Of a DNA stretch of 28,382 nucleotides, positions 1-9,211 are shown in pieces. Origin of the DNA: Methanomethylovorans sp. PtaU1.Bin073 (lineage in GTDB: Archaea; Halobacteriota; Methanosarcinia; Methanosarcinales; Methanosarcinaceae); NCBI GenBank assembly GCA_002067265.1, contig MVQW01000010.1, forward strand, positions 1 to 28,382, in the 5' to 3' direction. The notes below the pieces were generated by a model. The model did no database searches. It saw only the letters and a list, made by a program, of their open reading frames with translations, and was not told the DNA's origin. Every line of letters starts with the position of its first letter. The first letter of the stretch is position 1. A program made the translations under genes and the position numbers.

Positions 1-1
1 A

Positions 2-310
2 TTGTCCGTGTTTTCATTCTTCAGCTTGTTAGTTTCTTTCTTTGCTATGGGTTTAATTCATCCGGCCATGAATTCTATTTTGCTATGGTCTTTTTCGGGT
101 ATTGATTATTCATTTTTGTTATCATGGCTAGTTGTATTTACAGTATCCTTCTACATCTACATATATTTAGGTGTTCATTATATCATTCTTCCTTCTTTTT
201 ACCACTTTCTCTCTCAAGTACAACTAAACATAAAAATCCCTAAGTTGGTAAACTTACAAATTTCAAAATTTAACATATATCGGTTACAATTTATTGGTAT
301 TGCATCATGA
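2..310 (+). CDS. Membrane protein, C-terminal fragment (5' end outside window)
   Basis: An open frame of about 102 codons runs from the left edge to a TGA at 308-310. The reading frame is open at the edge, and the first codon (TTG at 2) has no visible ribosome binding site, so this is probably the 3' part of a longer gene. The product is strongly hydrophobic with two or three likely membrane segments (roughly residues 5-30, 36-60 and an adjoining aromatic stretch), followed by a short polar tail. That tail (about the last 25 residues) is encoded by AT-rich DNA matching the repeat family at 2100-2660, so the repeat seems to have run into the coding end. It converges on the partition-like operon. 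I do not recognise the family and assign no function. Confidence 0.45.
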   Translation: MSVFSFFSLLVSFFAMGLIHPAMNSILLWSFSGIDYSFLLSWLVVFTVSFYIYIYLGVHYIILPSFYHFLSQVQLNIKIPKLVNLQISKFNIYRLQFIGIAS

Positions 311-360
311 ATTCGTTTATCCCACAAAATTGATAAACTTCTAAATTTATAAATTCAGAA
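250..360. repeat. AT-rich repeats downstream of the partition-like operon
   Basis: Positions 250-273 match 2580-2603 at 21 of 24 bases, and a second related stretch (TAAACTT, then TAAATTTATAAATT) lies at about 331-356. Copies of the same A/T motif family therefore lie on both sides of the parA-like operon. The left group overlaps the end of the membrane protein gene. Confidence 0.5.
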
Positions 361-364
361 AAAG

Positions 365-386
365 AAGGATCATATTTCAGATCCTT
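365..386 (-). terminator. Hairpin terminator of the partition-like operon
   Basis: A 7-bp inverted repeat (365-371 AAGGATC, 380-386 GATCCTT) with an 8-base loop begins at the stop codon of the minus-strand operon. In the minus direction it is followed by CTTTTT. It lies between two convergent genes and could serve either, but the T-run favours the minus strand. Confidence 0.45.
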
Positions 387-1252
387 TAGATTTTACCAGA
401 TAAAAGTGCCTGATTCTTTTTTATTTCTTTTGTTTTCTCATTGAGAATGGATCCATAATCAGCAATAAAAACATTCATTATCCATCTATAGGCTACTGGT
501 TGTTTTTTCGTTTGCAAAGCGATCATCAGAAATTCGAGCATTTCCGCATATTCCGGCCCCAATGTACAACCCGCGAATTTTCCAACATTTGTTCCTCGGG
601 TTATTGGTGGAGCAATGAAAAATCCCATTATGGCCAACCTTTGCTTACGTACCTCTTCATTTTCGTAATCAATTAATTTATTTCTCTCATCAACATCAAG
701 AACAAGCATCTTTTGTCTCAATTCAGCTTCTTCTTTTATGAGACTACCATAATCTTCGAATACTCTGGTTATGATATATTTTAAAGCATCAGCTGTTACT
801 TGCGTTTCCAGGACCATCATTAGATTCTCAACTGGCACAATTTCATGCTCTTTTAGTTTATAGTTTATAGTTATTCCTTTTCCACTACGCCTTGGAATAT
901 CAGATAAGGAAAATGATTGTTTTTTATTTGTTATGTGAATTTGGGAAGCCGTAGTAGTTAGAGGAGAAATATCTATTTTATTAGATGGTCTGAGTTCAGT
1001 TGTTATGTCATCCTTTCCAGTGATTTTTTCGTCATGAGTAAATTCATTAGGATAAGAATCAGTGATTTCATCTTCGATTGCTGTGTATTCTTGTTCATTA
1101 ATAACCGAAGGTTCTGGGTTATCACATTGTTTTTGTTGTCTCTTCTCAATAGCTTCAGGTGAGAGTCCAAGCAAGTCATCTAACTCTTCATTAGAACGAT
1201 TAAAACCATTTTTAAAAGATGATGGTTGTTTTTTCTTCATGTTATCAGTCAT
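386..1252 (-). CDS. ParA-partner protein with duplicated C-terminal module (ParB-like role inferred)
   Basis: A 288-residue protein with no family I recognise. Residues 1-115 are polar, low in hydrophobics and probably disordered. From about 135 it is structured and contains an internal duplication: residues 142-180 and 236-280 share the pattern L-M-x-A/V-L-x-T-Q/K, an aromatic-rich helix, then DYGSI/L and a Glu/Lys-rich helix. Its ATG overlaps the end of the parA gene by 8 bases (ATGACTGA), and a GGGAGGG ribosome binding site lies inside parA, so the two are translationally coupled. By position it is the likely second component of a partition pair (DNA-binding adaptor). That role is inference from context; I see no classical ParB HTH or CTP-binding motif. 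An alternative is a ParA-linked protein with a different cargo. Confidence 0.75.
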   Translation of the reverse strand: MTDNMKKKQPSSFKNGFNRSNEELDDLLGLSPEAIEKRQQKQCDNPEPSVINEQEYTAIEDEITDSYPNEFTHDEKITGKDDITTELRPSNKIDISPLTTTASQIHITNKKQSFSLSDIPRRSGKGITINYKLKEHEIVPVENLMMVLETQVTADALKYIITRVFEDYGSLIKEEAELRQKMLVLDVDERNKLIDYENEEVRKQRLAIMGFFIAPPITRGTNVGKFAGCTLGPEYAEMLEFLMIALQTKKQPVAYRWIMNVFIADYGSILNEKTKEIKKNQALLSGKI

Positions 1253-2021
1253 TGTTTCCCTCCCATTTTTTGAGGAGTTCTTCAGTGACTCTCATATATG
1301 CTTCAGCTCCGGAACTATCAGGATTATGTGAGAAAATTGATTTGTTTGCTGGCATACATTCTTTAAGTGTTATGTTTTTGGGAATTACTGTATCAAGAAC
1401 CATTCCTTTAATTGCTTCATGCTCTTTAATTGTTCCAAGTTCCTTAAAGAAGTTGGTTTGAGGTTCTGCAACAGTTATTAGTATATATCCAAAATGCAGA
1501 TTTGAATTCAGGGTTTCTTTGATTCTTTTAAACTCTTTAAACATGGTAGGGATTTTCTTATAACTTGCATAAGACTCAACAGGCATTATCAAAGTATCAG
1601 ATAATACAAGAGCACCTGAGGATAATCGGGTTCTTTCCGGAGCAGAATCCAATATCACATAATCGTATTTTTTATAATCAAATTTTTCGAAGAGGTCAGA
1701 TAATTGAAGTATCCCAAGTTCATCTTGGCGAAGCTGATTATCTACACGATCCAGTTTTTCATCAGCAGGGATCACATCAACATTTTCTGCAGTAGATGGA
1801 TATACACATATAGACAGATCCTGTTTGTCAAATCCATCTGTAAGCGTCTTGAATTCTGACAGATCATTTGGAAGCAAATACGCTGTAAGGTCGGCTTGTG
1901 GATCAAGATCAATTGCTAATACCTTATATCCTTTCAACCCAAGAGCAGCTGCAATGTTTACTGCAGTTGTGGTTTTACAGGCCCCTCCTTTTCGATTAAT
2001 AACCGTCACTTTTTTTGTCAT
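1245..2021 (-). CDS. parA: ParA/Soj-family partition ATPase
   Basis: A 258-residue ATPase of the ParA/MinD (SIMIBI) class, which forms ATP-dependent dimers on DNA and moves plasmids or chromosomes with a partner protein. The deviant Walker A is at residues 11-19 (KGGACKTTT, with signature Lys11 and P-loop Lys16), Walker A' at 37-42 (IDLDPQ), and Walker B at 122-127 (VILDSA, Asp125), followed by PERTRLS where many relatives have PP. The MPVES stretch at 146-150 is also typical. The length is normal for a small ParA without an N-terminal HTH, so autoregulation would need the partner. The ATG at 2021 is preceded by GGTGA, and a TATA-like box lies at 2066-2071. The next gene overlaps by 8 bases. 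A stand-alone two-gene par locus suggests a plasmid, an integrated element or a chromosomal par remnant. Confidence 0.93.
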   Translation of the reverse strand: MTKKVTVINRKGGACKTTTAVNIAAALGLKGYKVLAIDLDPQADLTAYLLPNDLSEFKTLTDGFDKQDLSICVYPSTAENVDVIPADEKLDRVDNQLRQDELGILQLSDLFEKFDYKKYDYVILDSAPERTRLSSGALVLSDTLIMPVESYASYKKIPTMFKEFKRIKETLNSNLHFGYILITVAEPQTNFFKELGTIKEHEAIKGMVLDTVIPKNITLKECMPANKSIFSHNPDSSGAEAYMRVTEELLKKWEGNND

Positions 2022-2061
2022 GCATTCACCATCGATATTTTGTAATGGTTATATTACTGAT

Positions 2062-2077
2062 TTAGTATATATCTCTG
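2062..2077 (-). promoter_or_regulatory. TATA-like box of the parA operon
   Basis: On the minus strand this reads GAGATATATACTAAAT. The TATATA core (2066-2071) is about 45 bases upstream of the parA ATG, the right distance for a start site near 2043 with a short leader carrying the GGTGA site. The call rests on sequence resemblance only. Confidence 0.45.
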
Positions 2078-2100
2078 CCGTCAATTTGTAGTGATTTTTT

Positions 2101-2660
2101 AATTCTTAAATTTACAAACATACGAATTTTTAAATTCTATTCTGTGACTATCTATATTACATTTCTCTTGTTTCGCTATCTTCCTACTTTCTCCTACTCA
2201 ATTTAAGTTTGTAAATTTAAATCTACGTAAGTTTATAAATTTTAAAGCATAGTAGTTTTTAAATCAATAAACTTACTAATTTAAAAATGAATTATTATAT
2301 TCTTCCTTTCATTCTTGTTTTTTCATTTTTTATCGTGTGCGTCTGTATGTTTGTAAATTTAAAAGTTAATATGTTTGCACATCTTTAAATTTAAAAATTC
2401 GTGTGTTTATATTCTAGTTGTTTCTGAACAAACGTTATTATGTCTATATTTTTTGATTTGTAAATATTTATTATTTCTAATTTCTTAATTTATAAGTTTA
2501 CAAACATACCAATTCATATATTTTGTCTTGCTCGCCTTTCCTCTACTTCTCTTCTCAATCCTTTAATCTAAAAATCTTAAAGTTTACAAATTTAAAAATT
2601 TAATAATGTACACATTTTTAAATTGAATAATCTACAAATATACAATTTCAAAACGAAACT
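2101..2660. repeat. AT-rich repeat cluster, candidate centromere or origin
   Basis: The 900 bases between parA and the DUF1699 gene hold no convincing gene. About 560 of them are a cluster of related motifs. GTTTGTAAATTTAAA occurs exactly at 2207-2221 and 2349-2363, and inverted (14 bases) at 2106-2119. TTTACAAACATAC followed by C/G and AATT occurs at 2111-2128 and 2497-2514 (17 of 18 identical, 386 bp apart). Further variants are at 2229-2245, 2381-2396 and 2580-2603. Pyrimidine-rich stretches (about 2161-2200, 2300-2345 and 2520-2570) separate the groups, and two of these are themselves similar. Irregular spacing and mixed orientation argue against CRISPR. The position beside parA suggests partition sites or iterons; this is inference. 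Confidence 0.6.
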
Positions 2661-2693
2661 GAGAATAATTTTAATTCGAATAGTTACTTAAAA

Positions 2694-2712
2694 ATCAAGG
2701 AATTCTACAGAG
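2694..2712 (+). repeat. Dispersed element, copy 1 (weak)
   Basis: ATCAAGGAATTCTACAGAG matches the element at 9365-9383 at 16 of 19 bases. It is the most diverged of three copies, all in intergenic DNA and all on the plus strand. Confidence 0.35.
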
Positions 2713-2919
2713 CCGAAATTATCCTCCATTTTATAGCCTTGGAAATAACTTACAAGAAAGAGATATTTATCTAGCTATCGACATTAATAATTTGTTTTCA
2801 AAAACATAGATTCAAGTGTATATACTGATCATTATAATTTTCCAAGGTATATCCTTGGTTGATAGATGAACAAGAAACAAGTACAACATACTTTCCCTAA
2901 AAAAGCATAATAAGAGAAA

Positions 2920-2944
2920 AAGGTAAATCGAGTAGATCTACCTT
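2920..2944 (-). terminator. Possible terminator after the DUF1699 gene
   Basis: A 6-bp inverted repeat (AAGGTA at 2920-2925, TACCTT at 2939-2944) is followed in the minus direction by TTTCTC, just beyond the DUF1699 stop. The T-run is weak. The segment also contains the 10-bp palindrome GTAGATCTAC (2932-2941). Confidence 0.3.
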
Positions 2945-2950
2945 GCAGAA

Positions 2951-3349
2951 TTAGTTGTTCTTAATAAGGAATGAGATGAAATCTGGACTTAGACGGGTTT
3001 CTCTTATCATCTTATCAGCGATATCTTCTTCCTGCATTCCATCTAGACGGTACTGCTTTATGCGATCATACACATTCGGGGATATCTCAGAATATTCATT
3101 GATGTCCTTTCGGTGACCCCACACATCACCCTCAAGTAGTTCAATACCCTGCATTTTAAGGTACATCGTTGCAGAGGTGGATATAGTTCTCTTGTAAGAG
3201 GTTGGAATGTGGAGTGCTTTAACCCCTGGACATTTCATAATAAGTGAGAAAATGTCTGTATTAGATGGTCTGAATGCAAGGTGCACTATCTCTTCATTTG
3301 GACTCAATGTATCAATTTCTTCTTTGGAGCTGACAATTCTAATTTTCAT
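2951..3349 (-). CDS. DUF1699 family protein
   Basis: A 132-residue soluble protein that I recognise as DUF1699, a small family known mainly from Methanosarcinales; its function is unknown. Typical stretches are the N-terminal MKIRIVSSKEEI, then EEIVHLAFRPSN (about 19-30), KALHIPTSYKRTIS (about 44-57) and GDVWGHRKDINEYSE (about 74-88). The C-terminal third (about 90-132) looks helical and may be HTH-like (PNVYDRIKQYRLDGMQEEDI), so a DNA-binding role is possible but unproven. The ATG at 3349 is preceded by GAGGT about 8 bases upstream. It stands alone between two long non-coding stretches. The family supports the methanosarcinal assignment of the window. Confidence 0.8.
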   Translation of the reverse strand: MKIRIVSSKEEIDTLSPNEEIVHLAFRPSNTDIFSLIMKCPGVKALHIPTSYKRTISTSATMYLKMQGIELLEGDVWGHRKDINEYSEISPNVYDRIKQYRLDGMQEEDIADKMIRETRLSPDFISFLIKNN

Positions 3350-3639
3350 CTCTTTATACCTCTATATATCAAAATGATCACAAAATAGATTTTCCACGTA
3401 AAATATTTTATAATCGATTTTGCAGGTACATTCCGACTAATCTATTTAAAGTTTATTGTGGTCGTGGGCGATTAATCTAGTGTAGAAGTTAGGAATATAG
3501 CTTGAAACTCAAAGATATATGCAAATTGCCCTGCTGTTTTACCCTAAAACATAAGGTTTTGCTGCATAACTCGGAAAGATTCCCAGAAAACTGAACAATT
3601 ATGCAAGAGCATTTGAGAGCTTATTCACTTCGTCTCCGT

Positions 3640-3661
3640 GAAAGCAAGGATTTTTACAGAG
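3640..3661 (+). repeat. Dispersed element, copy 2
   Basis: This 22-base stretch (core AAGGATTTTTACAGAG) matches 9362-9383 at 19 of 22 positions. In one frame both copies read K-D-F-Y-R with a similar context around them, so they may descend from a common coding or mobile sequence. Confidence 0.5.
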
Positions 3662-3797
3662 GCCTGTCGAAATCCGCGAGGATATGTTGTCTTTGAATAT
3701 AATTATAGCAGATGTGTACAATAGTCTTACATGTATAGTAGATGATGGGACTTGATCTTAAAACGTACCTACTTCGATTTTTTGTTCCCGGTGTAGT

Positions 3798-3863
3798 ATG
3801 GCTTTGATGGAGCTTGTAGAGAAAGAGCCGGAGATTGCGAAGATGTTGAGGAAGAGTAGGTGA
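3798..3863 (+). pseudogene. Possible C-terminal remnant of a decayed gene
   Basis: ATG to TGA, 21 codons, giving MALMELVEKEPEIAKMLRKS plus Arg. The helical, codon-like, GC-richer composition stands out from the AT-rich surroundings, which suggests the tail of a lost gene. No ribosome binding site is evident and no family can be assigned. Confidence 0.2.
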
Positions 3864-4158
3864 GGAAATGCCCAAATTATTTTTTTGCTTATTCAGGCCA
3901 CTTCATAAGATAAAAAACATTTTAGTGCTCAATGTTTTTCATTATTTGTGAAAATAATCTATTTCGCAAATATCTATGAGATTATTTTTCAGACGTTTTT
4001 ATTTTATATTCCAAATAAATTATTTCGTCTATGAGGATATTTGTTCAACTGAGTCTTATTTCATGAAATGAGTTGTTCAATTTACCGATTCATTGTGAAA
4101 ATATATTGAGAAATAAAATAAATAAAATATATTTGCCACAATATACTTTGTAAATAAC

Positions 4159-4270
4159 TTTATATTTAATAAAGTATGTATAACCCAATCACTTGAAATT
4201 AAACGATTAAGATAATCCATCCATACTAATCTATATTAAACGATTATGGTATTTTTTGCCAATCGTTATA
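4159..4270 (+). promoter_or_regulatory. Upstream region of the surface protein gene with direct repeats
   Basis: TATA-like stretches occur near 4159-4170 (TTTATATTTAAT) and 4231-4240 (CTATATTAAA). ATTAAACGATTA is repeated exactly at 4198-4209 and 4235-4246 (37 bp apart), and the core AATCGTT recurs inverted at 4261-4267. The layout suggests binding sites for a regulator of the long gene that follows. This is inference. Confidence 0.35.
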
Positions 4271-4310
4271 TTGCAATTTCTAATTGCGTGGGTTATGGGT
4301 GGGAGGAAAA

Positions 4311-7300
4311 ATGAGAAAAAATAAGATATTAATAGCTGTGCTTTTGTATGTGGCCATTTTGGCCTTTGTACCGACGATCAGTGCCGCTGGTTATCCAGTA
4401 CCTGTGCAGTTCTTCTATGTACCAATACCTGAAGATCAGCATTTGTTAGCACTTAAAACAATTGAATCAGGAGGTGCCGGTACTGCCCCTGGTGAACCCA
4501 TGCAAAGCTACATTTCGATATCAGCAATTGCTGATAACACCATCATCTATTATGATCAATATGAGAATGGCTTTGAATCTGATATTGGTAATCCAGTCAA
4601 CATATACACTTCTGCTAACACAGGTGGTACACAGATTTGGGGTGATGGAAACATATCTAACGGATTCCCTCCGGGAGTGACAAGTGATATAATCAAAGCA
4701 GGTACGGTAATAGTCTTAAATAATCCTGTTACTACTACCGACTCATCAACTGTCATCAAATATGGTGGCAAAGATAAGATAGCAGCAACTAAGACTATTT
4801 CTGTGGTCCGTGCTGGTTGGTCTACGGGACCAAATACTTTAATGGCTGATGCTAATGAAGTATTTGACACTGATAGCTGGGGTACAGATTTCCGTGTTCC
4901 TATGGGTGAAGACATTCCTGATAATACTGATTATCAAATGTTTGAGTATACAGGAATGGCTATAATGGCTGGTTATGGAGGAGCAACTGTTAACATAGAT
5001 GCAGATAACAGCGGAAGTTATGAGACTACTAAATTCCTAGCAGAAGGGGAAAGCTATCTTGTTAACGGTGGTGTAAAGGTAGGTGCTCATATCTCATCTG
5101 ATAACCCAGTGCAAATAGACCTCATTACTGGTGATAAGGCTTCAAACTATGAAAGTCGTTTTTTCCGTTTGCTACCTACTAATTTGTGGTCTAGCAGCTC
5201 CTATACTCCAGTTTCCACGCCTTCTACTGTTGGTAGCCTTACTTGCGGTACAACGGTATGGATTTATAATCCATCTAGTAGTGCCATTACAGTGCAATAT
5301 GAAAGACGAACTGCGAGCGGTTTGACAACCAGTTCACTATCTGTTCCAGCAAATGGTTATCTCAAACAAGTTCTCACCGATGGATATGGAGCTCATTTCT
5401 ATACAACAGGTAATAAATTCTATGCATTATCCACTACTGACTCTACAAGTAGCACCTTCAGTAATAATCAAGCATGGGATTGGGGTTTTACTCTTGTTCC
5501 TGAAAATTCTCTCACATCACAATTACTCATTGGTCTTGGCATTGGCCGAGATCCTACTTCCGGTACTAACCCCACCGAAAACGGAAACCCTGTCTGGGTG
5601 ACTCCTATTGGCAATGGCGATAATGCAGTTACAATTTACGTTGATTATGATGCAGATCCGACTACAGGCTCATTTACAGACCCGAATGGTAATAAGTATG
5701 ACACATCACTCAGTTTATTGGAATGTGAGCGTGCTAAGGTATACAAAACTTCAGGTGACCAGACAGGAATGCTGCTCTACACATTGGATGGGACAAAACT
5801 AGCGGGTGCTTGGGGACAGGATCCATCAGCTGCTAGTGCTGCAGCTCCAGGTCTTGACTTAGGTACAGGGGTTCCACCTACGCCTCTATTTGATGCGGGT
5901 AAAACTGCCACTTTATCTGAAGATAAAGATAATAATGGTTATGTAAGCCCTGGAGATGTGATCCTATATACTATTGTCATCAACAATATAGCTCGTCTTC
6001 CAGTATCTGATATCCTGTTGCAGGATTCATTGCCAGTTGATGTAAGTTACGTTGCAGATAGTACTACTTTATACAAGTCCTTCACTGGAACAACAACCCC
6101 TATTACTGACATTGGTTCGACAGCTTTTCCTTTGGATGAAGGCGGGATTATTTTGGATAGTAATACTGCACTTCCTGTCCGTCAGTCATATACAGTGACA
6201 TTTAAAGTAACCATCAAAAATTTTGTTAACCTTACTCCAGGTGTGACGGAGATAGTAAATACAGGATACGCATCTTCTGATGGAATTAAAGCACCTTTTG
6301 AAACTAGAACTCTTCTTTATGGTTCTATTGGTGATTTTGTCTGGGCGGACATTGATGGTGATGGCATCCAAGATGCAGATGAGCTTGGTGTTGCAAATGT
6401 GACAGTAAATCTGTTGGATGGTAGTGGTAACCCAGTTTTCGATGTATACGGAAACGCAATGACTACCTTAACAAATGCTACGGGTTTCTATAAGTTCGTA
6501 GGCCTGTTGCCGGGTAACTACAGTGTTCAGTTCATAAAACCCACTGGCTATAATTTCTCTCTTCAGAATCAAGGTGTAAATGACACATTAGACAGTGATG
6601 CTGACCTTGCCACAGGTAGAACAAATGCAATAACACTATCCGCGGGAGAGACTAATAATATGATGGATGCGGGTCTTTTCAACTCTATTCCAAAAATAGA
6701 TATTGAGAAGTCTACCAATGGTGAAGATGCAGATAGTGCCCCAGGACCTTATGTTGGAATAGGTTCTACAGTTACCTGGATGTACAATGTTACTAACACC
6801 GGTAATGTAAACCTGACAAGTGTTGTTGTAAGTGACAACATGGGAGTTACACCGGTTTATCTAAGCGGTGATAACGGTAACAGCATCCTTGAAGTCGGAG
6901 AATCATGGATATACTATGCAACAGGAGTAGCAACTGCTGGTCAGTATGCCAATATCGGTAATGTTACAGCTGATTACAGCGGTACTCCAGTAAATGACAG
7001 TGATCCAAGCCACTACTTCGGATCAAGTACAGCTATTGATATCGAGAAATCTACCAATGGTGAAGATGCAGACAATGCTCCAGGACCTTATGTTGGAATA
7101 GGTTCTACAGTTACCTGGACTTACAATGTTACTAACACCGGTAATGTAAATTTGACTAATGTTGTTGTAAGTGACAACATGGGTGTTACACCGGTTTATC
7201 TAAGCGGTGATAATGGTAACAGCATCCTTGAAGTTGGTGAATCATGGATCTACAATGCAACAGGAGTAGCAACTGCTGGTCAGTATGCTAATATCGGTAA

Positions 7301-9146
7301 TGTTACTGCAGATTACAAGGGTACTCCGGTAACCGATGAAGATCCAAGTCACTACTTCGGTGCCAGTGGTGCTATTGATGTTGAGAAGCATGTGTGGAAT
7401 GGTACTGGATGGGAAGACGCTGATACTGTAACAGGTCCTTCTCTATCGTCTGGTCCGGTTAAGTTCAAGATCATAGTTACTAACATTGGTAATGTCGAAC
7501 TTACCGGAATTATCGTAACTGATAGTAAGTATGGTCCGATTACTCTTAGTACAACTACTTTGGGCATTGGTAATTCCACTGAAGCTGAATACAATATGAG
7601 CTGGGCTTCTGGCCAACAAGTCAACACTGCCACGGTTGAAGGCTACTACGGTAGTACAAAGTACACAGACAGCGATGATGCACACTACTATGGTCCTGTT
7701 TCATTCCAGGCTCAATATGACAACAGATTGCGTGAGTCATCCTCATGCGTGGTATTTTCAAAGGCCACTTATCTGGATGTTGGGAAGAATGTATCTCGTA
7801 GCAGGGATGTACTCTGGTTCGACCTTAGCAAGTTCAATAAAACTGATGTCGTATCCAAAGCAACTCTCTCACTTTTCTGGTTTTATCCAGAAGGAGCTAC
7901 ACGTAAGTCTGATACTGTAGTCGATATCTACAGGCCTATTTCCTGGGATCCGAAATATGTGACTTGGTACTACATTAGTCAGAGTAAGAAGTGGCCCATA
8001 GTGGGAGGAACTTGGTACGATAAGAACAATGTTTCCCAGGGTAGCACGCCATATGGCTCTGTAACCTTCCCGGCAGGCAAAGTGCCTGATAACAAGTACT
8101 ATGAGTTTAATGTCACTCAGCTTGTGCAGGAATACATAAATGGCAAGTATAAGAACACTGGTTTCTTCCTCAAGGCAAGAATGGAGAACGGAAACTACAT
8201 TGCCTTCTACAGTTCAGATTGGCCTAATGCAGATCAAAGACCAAAACTCACTGTAAGTCTTGCGAGTGGTTCAACTCCTACCACACCGGCTGTTGTAGAT
8301 ATTCCACCTGTTGCCAATGCTGGTGCTGATCAGGGTGCTACCATAGGTTCCACTGTAAGTTTCGATGGCAGTGGCTCTACAGATGACAAGAGCATAATGT
8401 CTTACTCGTGGGACTTTGACGATGGTATAACAGCTACTGGAGTCTCAGTCACTCACGCATATACAACAGCAGATACTTACAATGTGACCCTCACTGTCAC
8501 TGATAGTGGTGGACAGACTGACTCTGACACACTAACGGTAGTTGTGACTGAACCAACAACTCCAACTGGAGTTTCTTCCTCATACATGGCTGTAGCTGAC
8601 AATAGATTGCGTCAGACATCCCCCAAAACAGTTTATGCCACTACCACCTATCTTGACGTTGGAAAGAGTGTATCTACCAGTAGGGATGTGATGTTGTTCG
8701 ATCTGAGTAGCTACAAACCAACGGATACTGTATCCAAGGCAACCCTATCGCTCTACTGGTATTATCCAGCAGGTGCTACCCGCACTTCTGATACTGTAGT
8801 AGATATCTATAGGCCAGCAGTTGAATGGGATCCAAAGTATGTGAGTTGGAACAATCATGCATCTGGTAAGCTGTGGACTACAGCCGGAGGCGATTGGTTC
8901 GATAAGAATGGAGTTTCCCAGGGCAGCACACCGTATGCATCTGTGACTTTCCTGAAGGGCACTGTGCCTGACAACAGATACTATGAGTTTGATGTCACAA
9001 AGCTTGTGCAGGAATACATAAAGGGTACGTACAAGAACACCGGTTTCTTCATCAAGGCAAGAGATGAGAGTGGAAATTACATTGCTTTCTACAGTTCGGA
9101 CTATTCAAATGCTGCCATGAGACCGAAACTAACCGTAACTCGATGA
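4311..9146 (+). CDS. Secreted multidomain DNRLRE/PKD/SdrD-B repeat surface protein
   Basis: A 1611-residue exported protein. The ATG at 4311 is preferred over an upstream TTG because GGGAGG lies at 4301-4306. A Sec signal (RKNK, a hydrophobic stretch, then SAAG) ends near residue 27. In order: an unrecognised beta-rich region (about 30-520), a DUF11-like region (525-670), an SdrD B-like domain (about 672-790, [15 protein letters not shown]), three 113-residue DUF7507-like units (about 798, 911 and 1024 onward), a DNRLRE repeat (1137-1318), a PKD domain (about 1334-1414) and a second DNRLRE repeat (1430-1611). Units one and two differ at nine residues. Many N-x-S/T sites fit a glycosylated cell-surface protein. 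DNRLRE repeats are named after Methanosarcina disaggregatase, but no catalytic domain is recognised here, so a structural or adhesive role is inferred. There is no C-terminal membrane anchor, so it may be released or bound non-covalently. Confidence 0.9.
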   Translation: MRKNKILIAVLLYVAILAFVPTISAAGYPVPVQFFYVPIPEDQHLLALKTIESGGAGTAPGEPMQSYISISAIADNTIIYYDQYENGFESDIGNPVNIYTSANTGGTQIWGDGNISNGFPPGVTSDIIKAGTVIVLNNPVTTTDSSTVIKYGGKDKIAATKTISVVRAGWSTGPNTLMADANEVFDTDSWGTDFRVPMGEDIPDNTDYQMFEYTGMAIMAGYGGATVNIDADNSGSYETTKFLAEGESYLVNGGVKVGAHISSDNPVQIDLITGDKASNYESRFFRLLPTNLWSSSSYTPVSTPSTVGSLTCGTTVWIYNPSSSAITVQYERRTASGLTTSSLSVPANGYLKQVLTDGYGAHFYTTGNKFYALSTTDSTSSTFSNNQAWDWGFTLVPENSLTSQLLIGLGIGRDPTSGTNPTENGNPVWVTPIGNGDNAVTIYVDYDADPTTGSFTDPNGNKYDTSLSLLECERAKVYKTSGDQTGMLLYTLDGTKLAGAWGQDPSAASAAAPGLDLGTGVPPTPLFDAGKTATLSEDKDNNGYVSPGDVILYTIVINNIARLPVSDILLQDSLPVDVSYVADSTTLYKSFTGTTTPITDIGSTAFPLDEGGIILDSNTALPVRQSYTVTFKVTIKNFVNLTPGVTEIVNTGYASSDGIKAPFETRTLLYGSIGDFVWADIDGDGIQDADELGVANVTVNLLDGSGNPVFDVYGNAMTTLTNATGFYKFVGLLPGNYSVQFIKPTGYNFSLQNQGVNDTLDSDADLATGRTNAITLSAGETNNMMDAGLFNSIPKIDIEKSTNGEDADSAPGPYVGIGSTVTWMYNVTNTGNVNLTSVVVSDNMGVTPVYLSGDNGNSILEVGESWIYYATGVATAGQYANIGNVTADYSGTPVNDSDPSHYFGSSTAIDIEKSTNGEDADNAPGPYVGIGSTVTWTYNVTNTGNVNLTNVVVSDNMGVTPVYLSGDNGNSILEVGESWIYNATGVATAGQYANIGNVTADYKGTPVTDEDPSHYFGASGAIDVEKHVWNGTGWEDADTVTGPSLSSGPVKFKIIVTNIGNVELTGIIVTDSKYGPITLSTTTLGIGNSTEAEYNMSWASGQQVNTATVEGYYGSTKYTDSDDAHYYGPVSFQAQYDNRLRESSSCVVFSKATYLDVGKNVSRSRDVLWFDLSKFNKTDVVSKATLSLFWFYPEGATRKSDTVVDIYRPISWDPKYVTWYYISQSKKWPIVGGTWYDKNNVSQGSTPYGSVTFPAGKVPDNKYYEFNVTQLVQEYINGKYKNTGFFLKARMENGNYIAFYSSDWPNADQRPKLTVSLASGSTPTTPAVVDIPPVANAGADQGATIGSTVSFDGSGSTDDKSIMSYSWDFDDGITATGVSVTHAYTTADTYNVTLTVTDSGGQTDSDTLTVVVTEPTTPTGVSSSYMAVADNRLRQTSPKTVYATTTYLDVGKSVSTSRDVMLFDLSSYKPTDTVSKATLSLYWYYPAGATRTSDTVVDIYRPAVEWDPKYVSWNNHASGKLWTTAGGDWFDKNGVSQGSTPYASVTFLKGTVPDNRYYEFDVTKLVQEYIKGTYKNTGFFIKARDESGNYIAFYSSDYSNAAMRPKLTVTR
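6702..7700 (+). repeat. Three tandem 339-bp units inside the surface protein gene
   Basis: Units begin at 6702, 7041 and 7380, an exact 339-bp (113-codon) period. The first two are nearly identical at DNA level; the third keeps the frame and ends but is strongly diverged. This points to a recent duplication or gene conversion of the first pair. Confidence 0.85.
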
Positions 9147-9183
9147 CAAGAAAATATGACCTTAAGTAGGCAGAAGATATTTT

Positions 9184-9211
9184 GAGCGATTAAAATCGCT
9201 CATTTTTTTTT
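9184..9211 (+). terminator. Hairpin plus T-run terminator of the surface protein gene
   Basis: GAGCGAT (9184-9190) and ATCGCTC (9195-9201) form a 7-bp stem with a 4-base loop, followed by a run of nine T (9203-9211), 38 bases after the stop codon. It is the clearest terminator in the window. Confidence 0.75.

Larger units (their letters stand above)
3350..4310. other. Long non-coding stretch with element copy and gene debris
   Basis: About 960 bases without a convincing intact gene. Two TATA-like stretches upstream of the DUF1699 gene (TTTAAATA on the minus strand near 3443-3450, and AT-rich DNA at 3399-3412) may drive it. An inverted repeat TGCATAA/TTATGCA (3563-3569, 3599-3605) sits just upstream of a dispersed element copy (3640-3661). 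A 21-codon frame at 3798-3863 is noticeably richer in GC than its surroundings and could be the tail of a decayed gene; I cannot name it. The remainder (3880-4190) is very AT-rich with no clear signal. Confidence 0.5.

Noticed and set aside
2101..2660. CRISPR array in the repeat-rich region beside parA
   Set aside because: The motifs are short, degenerate, irregularly spaced and in both orientations, with no constant-length spacers and no cas gene nearby.
3654..3875. 73-codon minus-strand open frame
   Set aside because: It has no ribosome binding site and no recognisable protein character, and it covers the dispersed element and debris read from the other strand; it is more likely chance.
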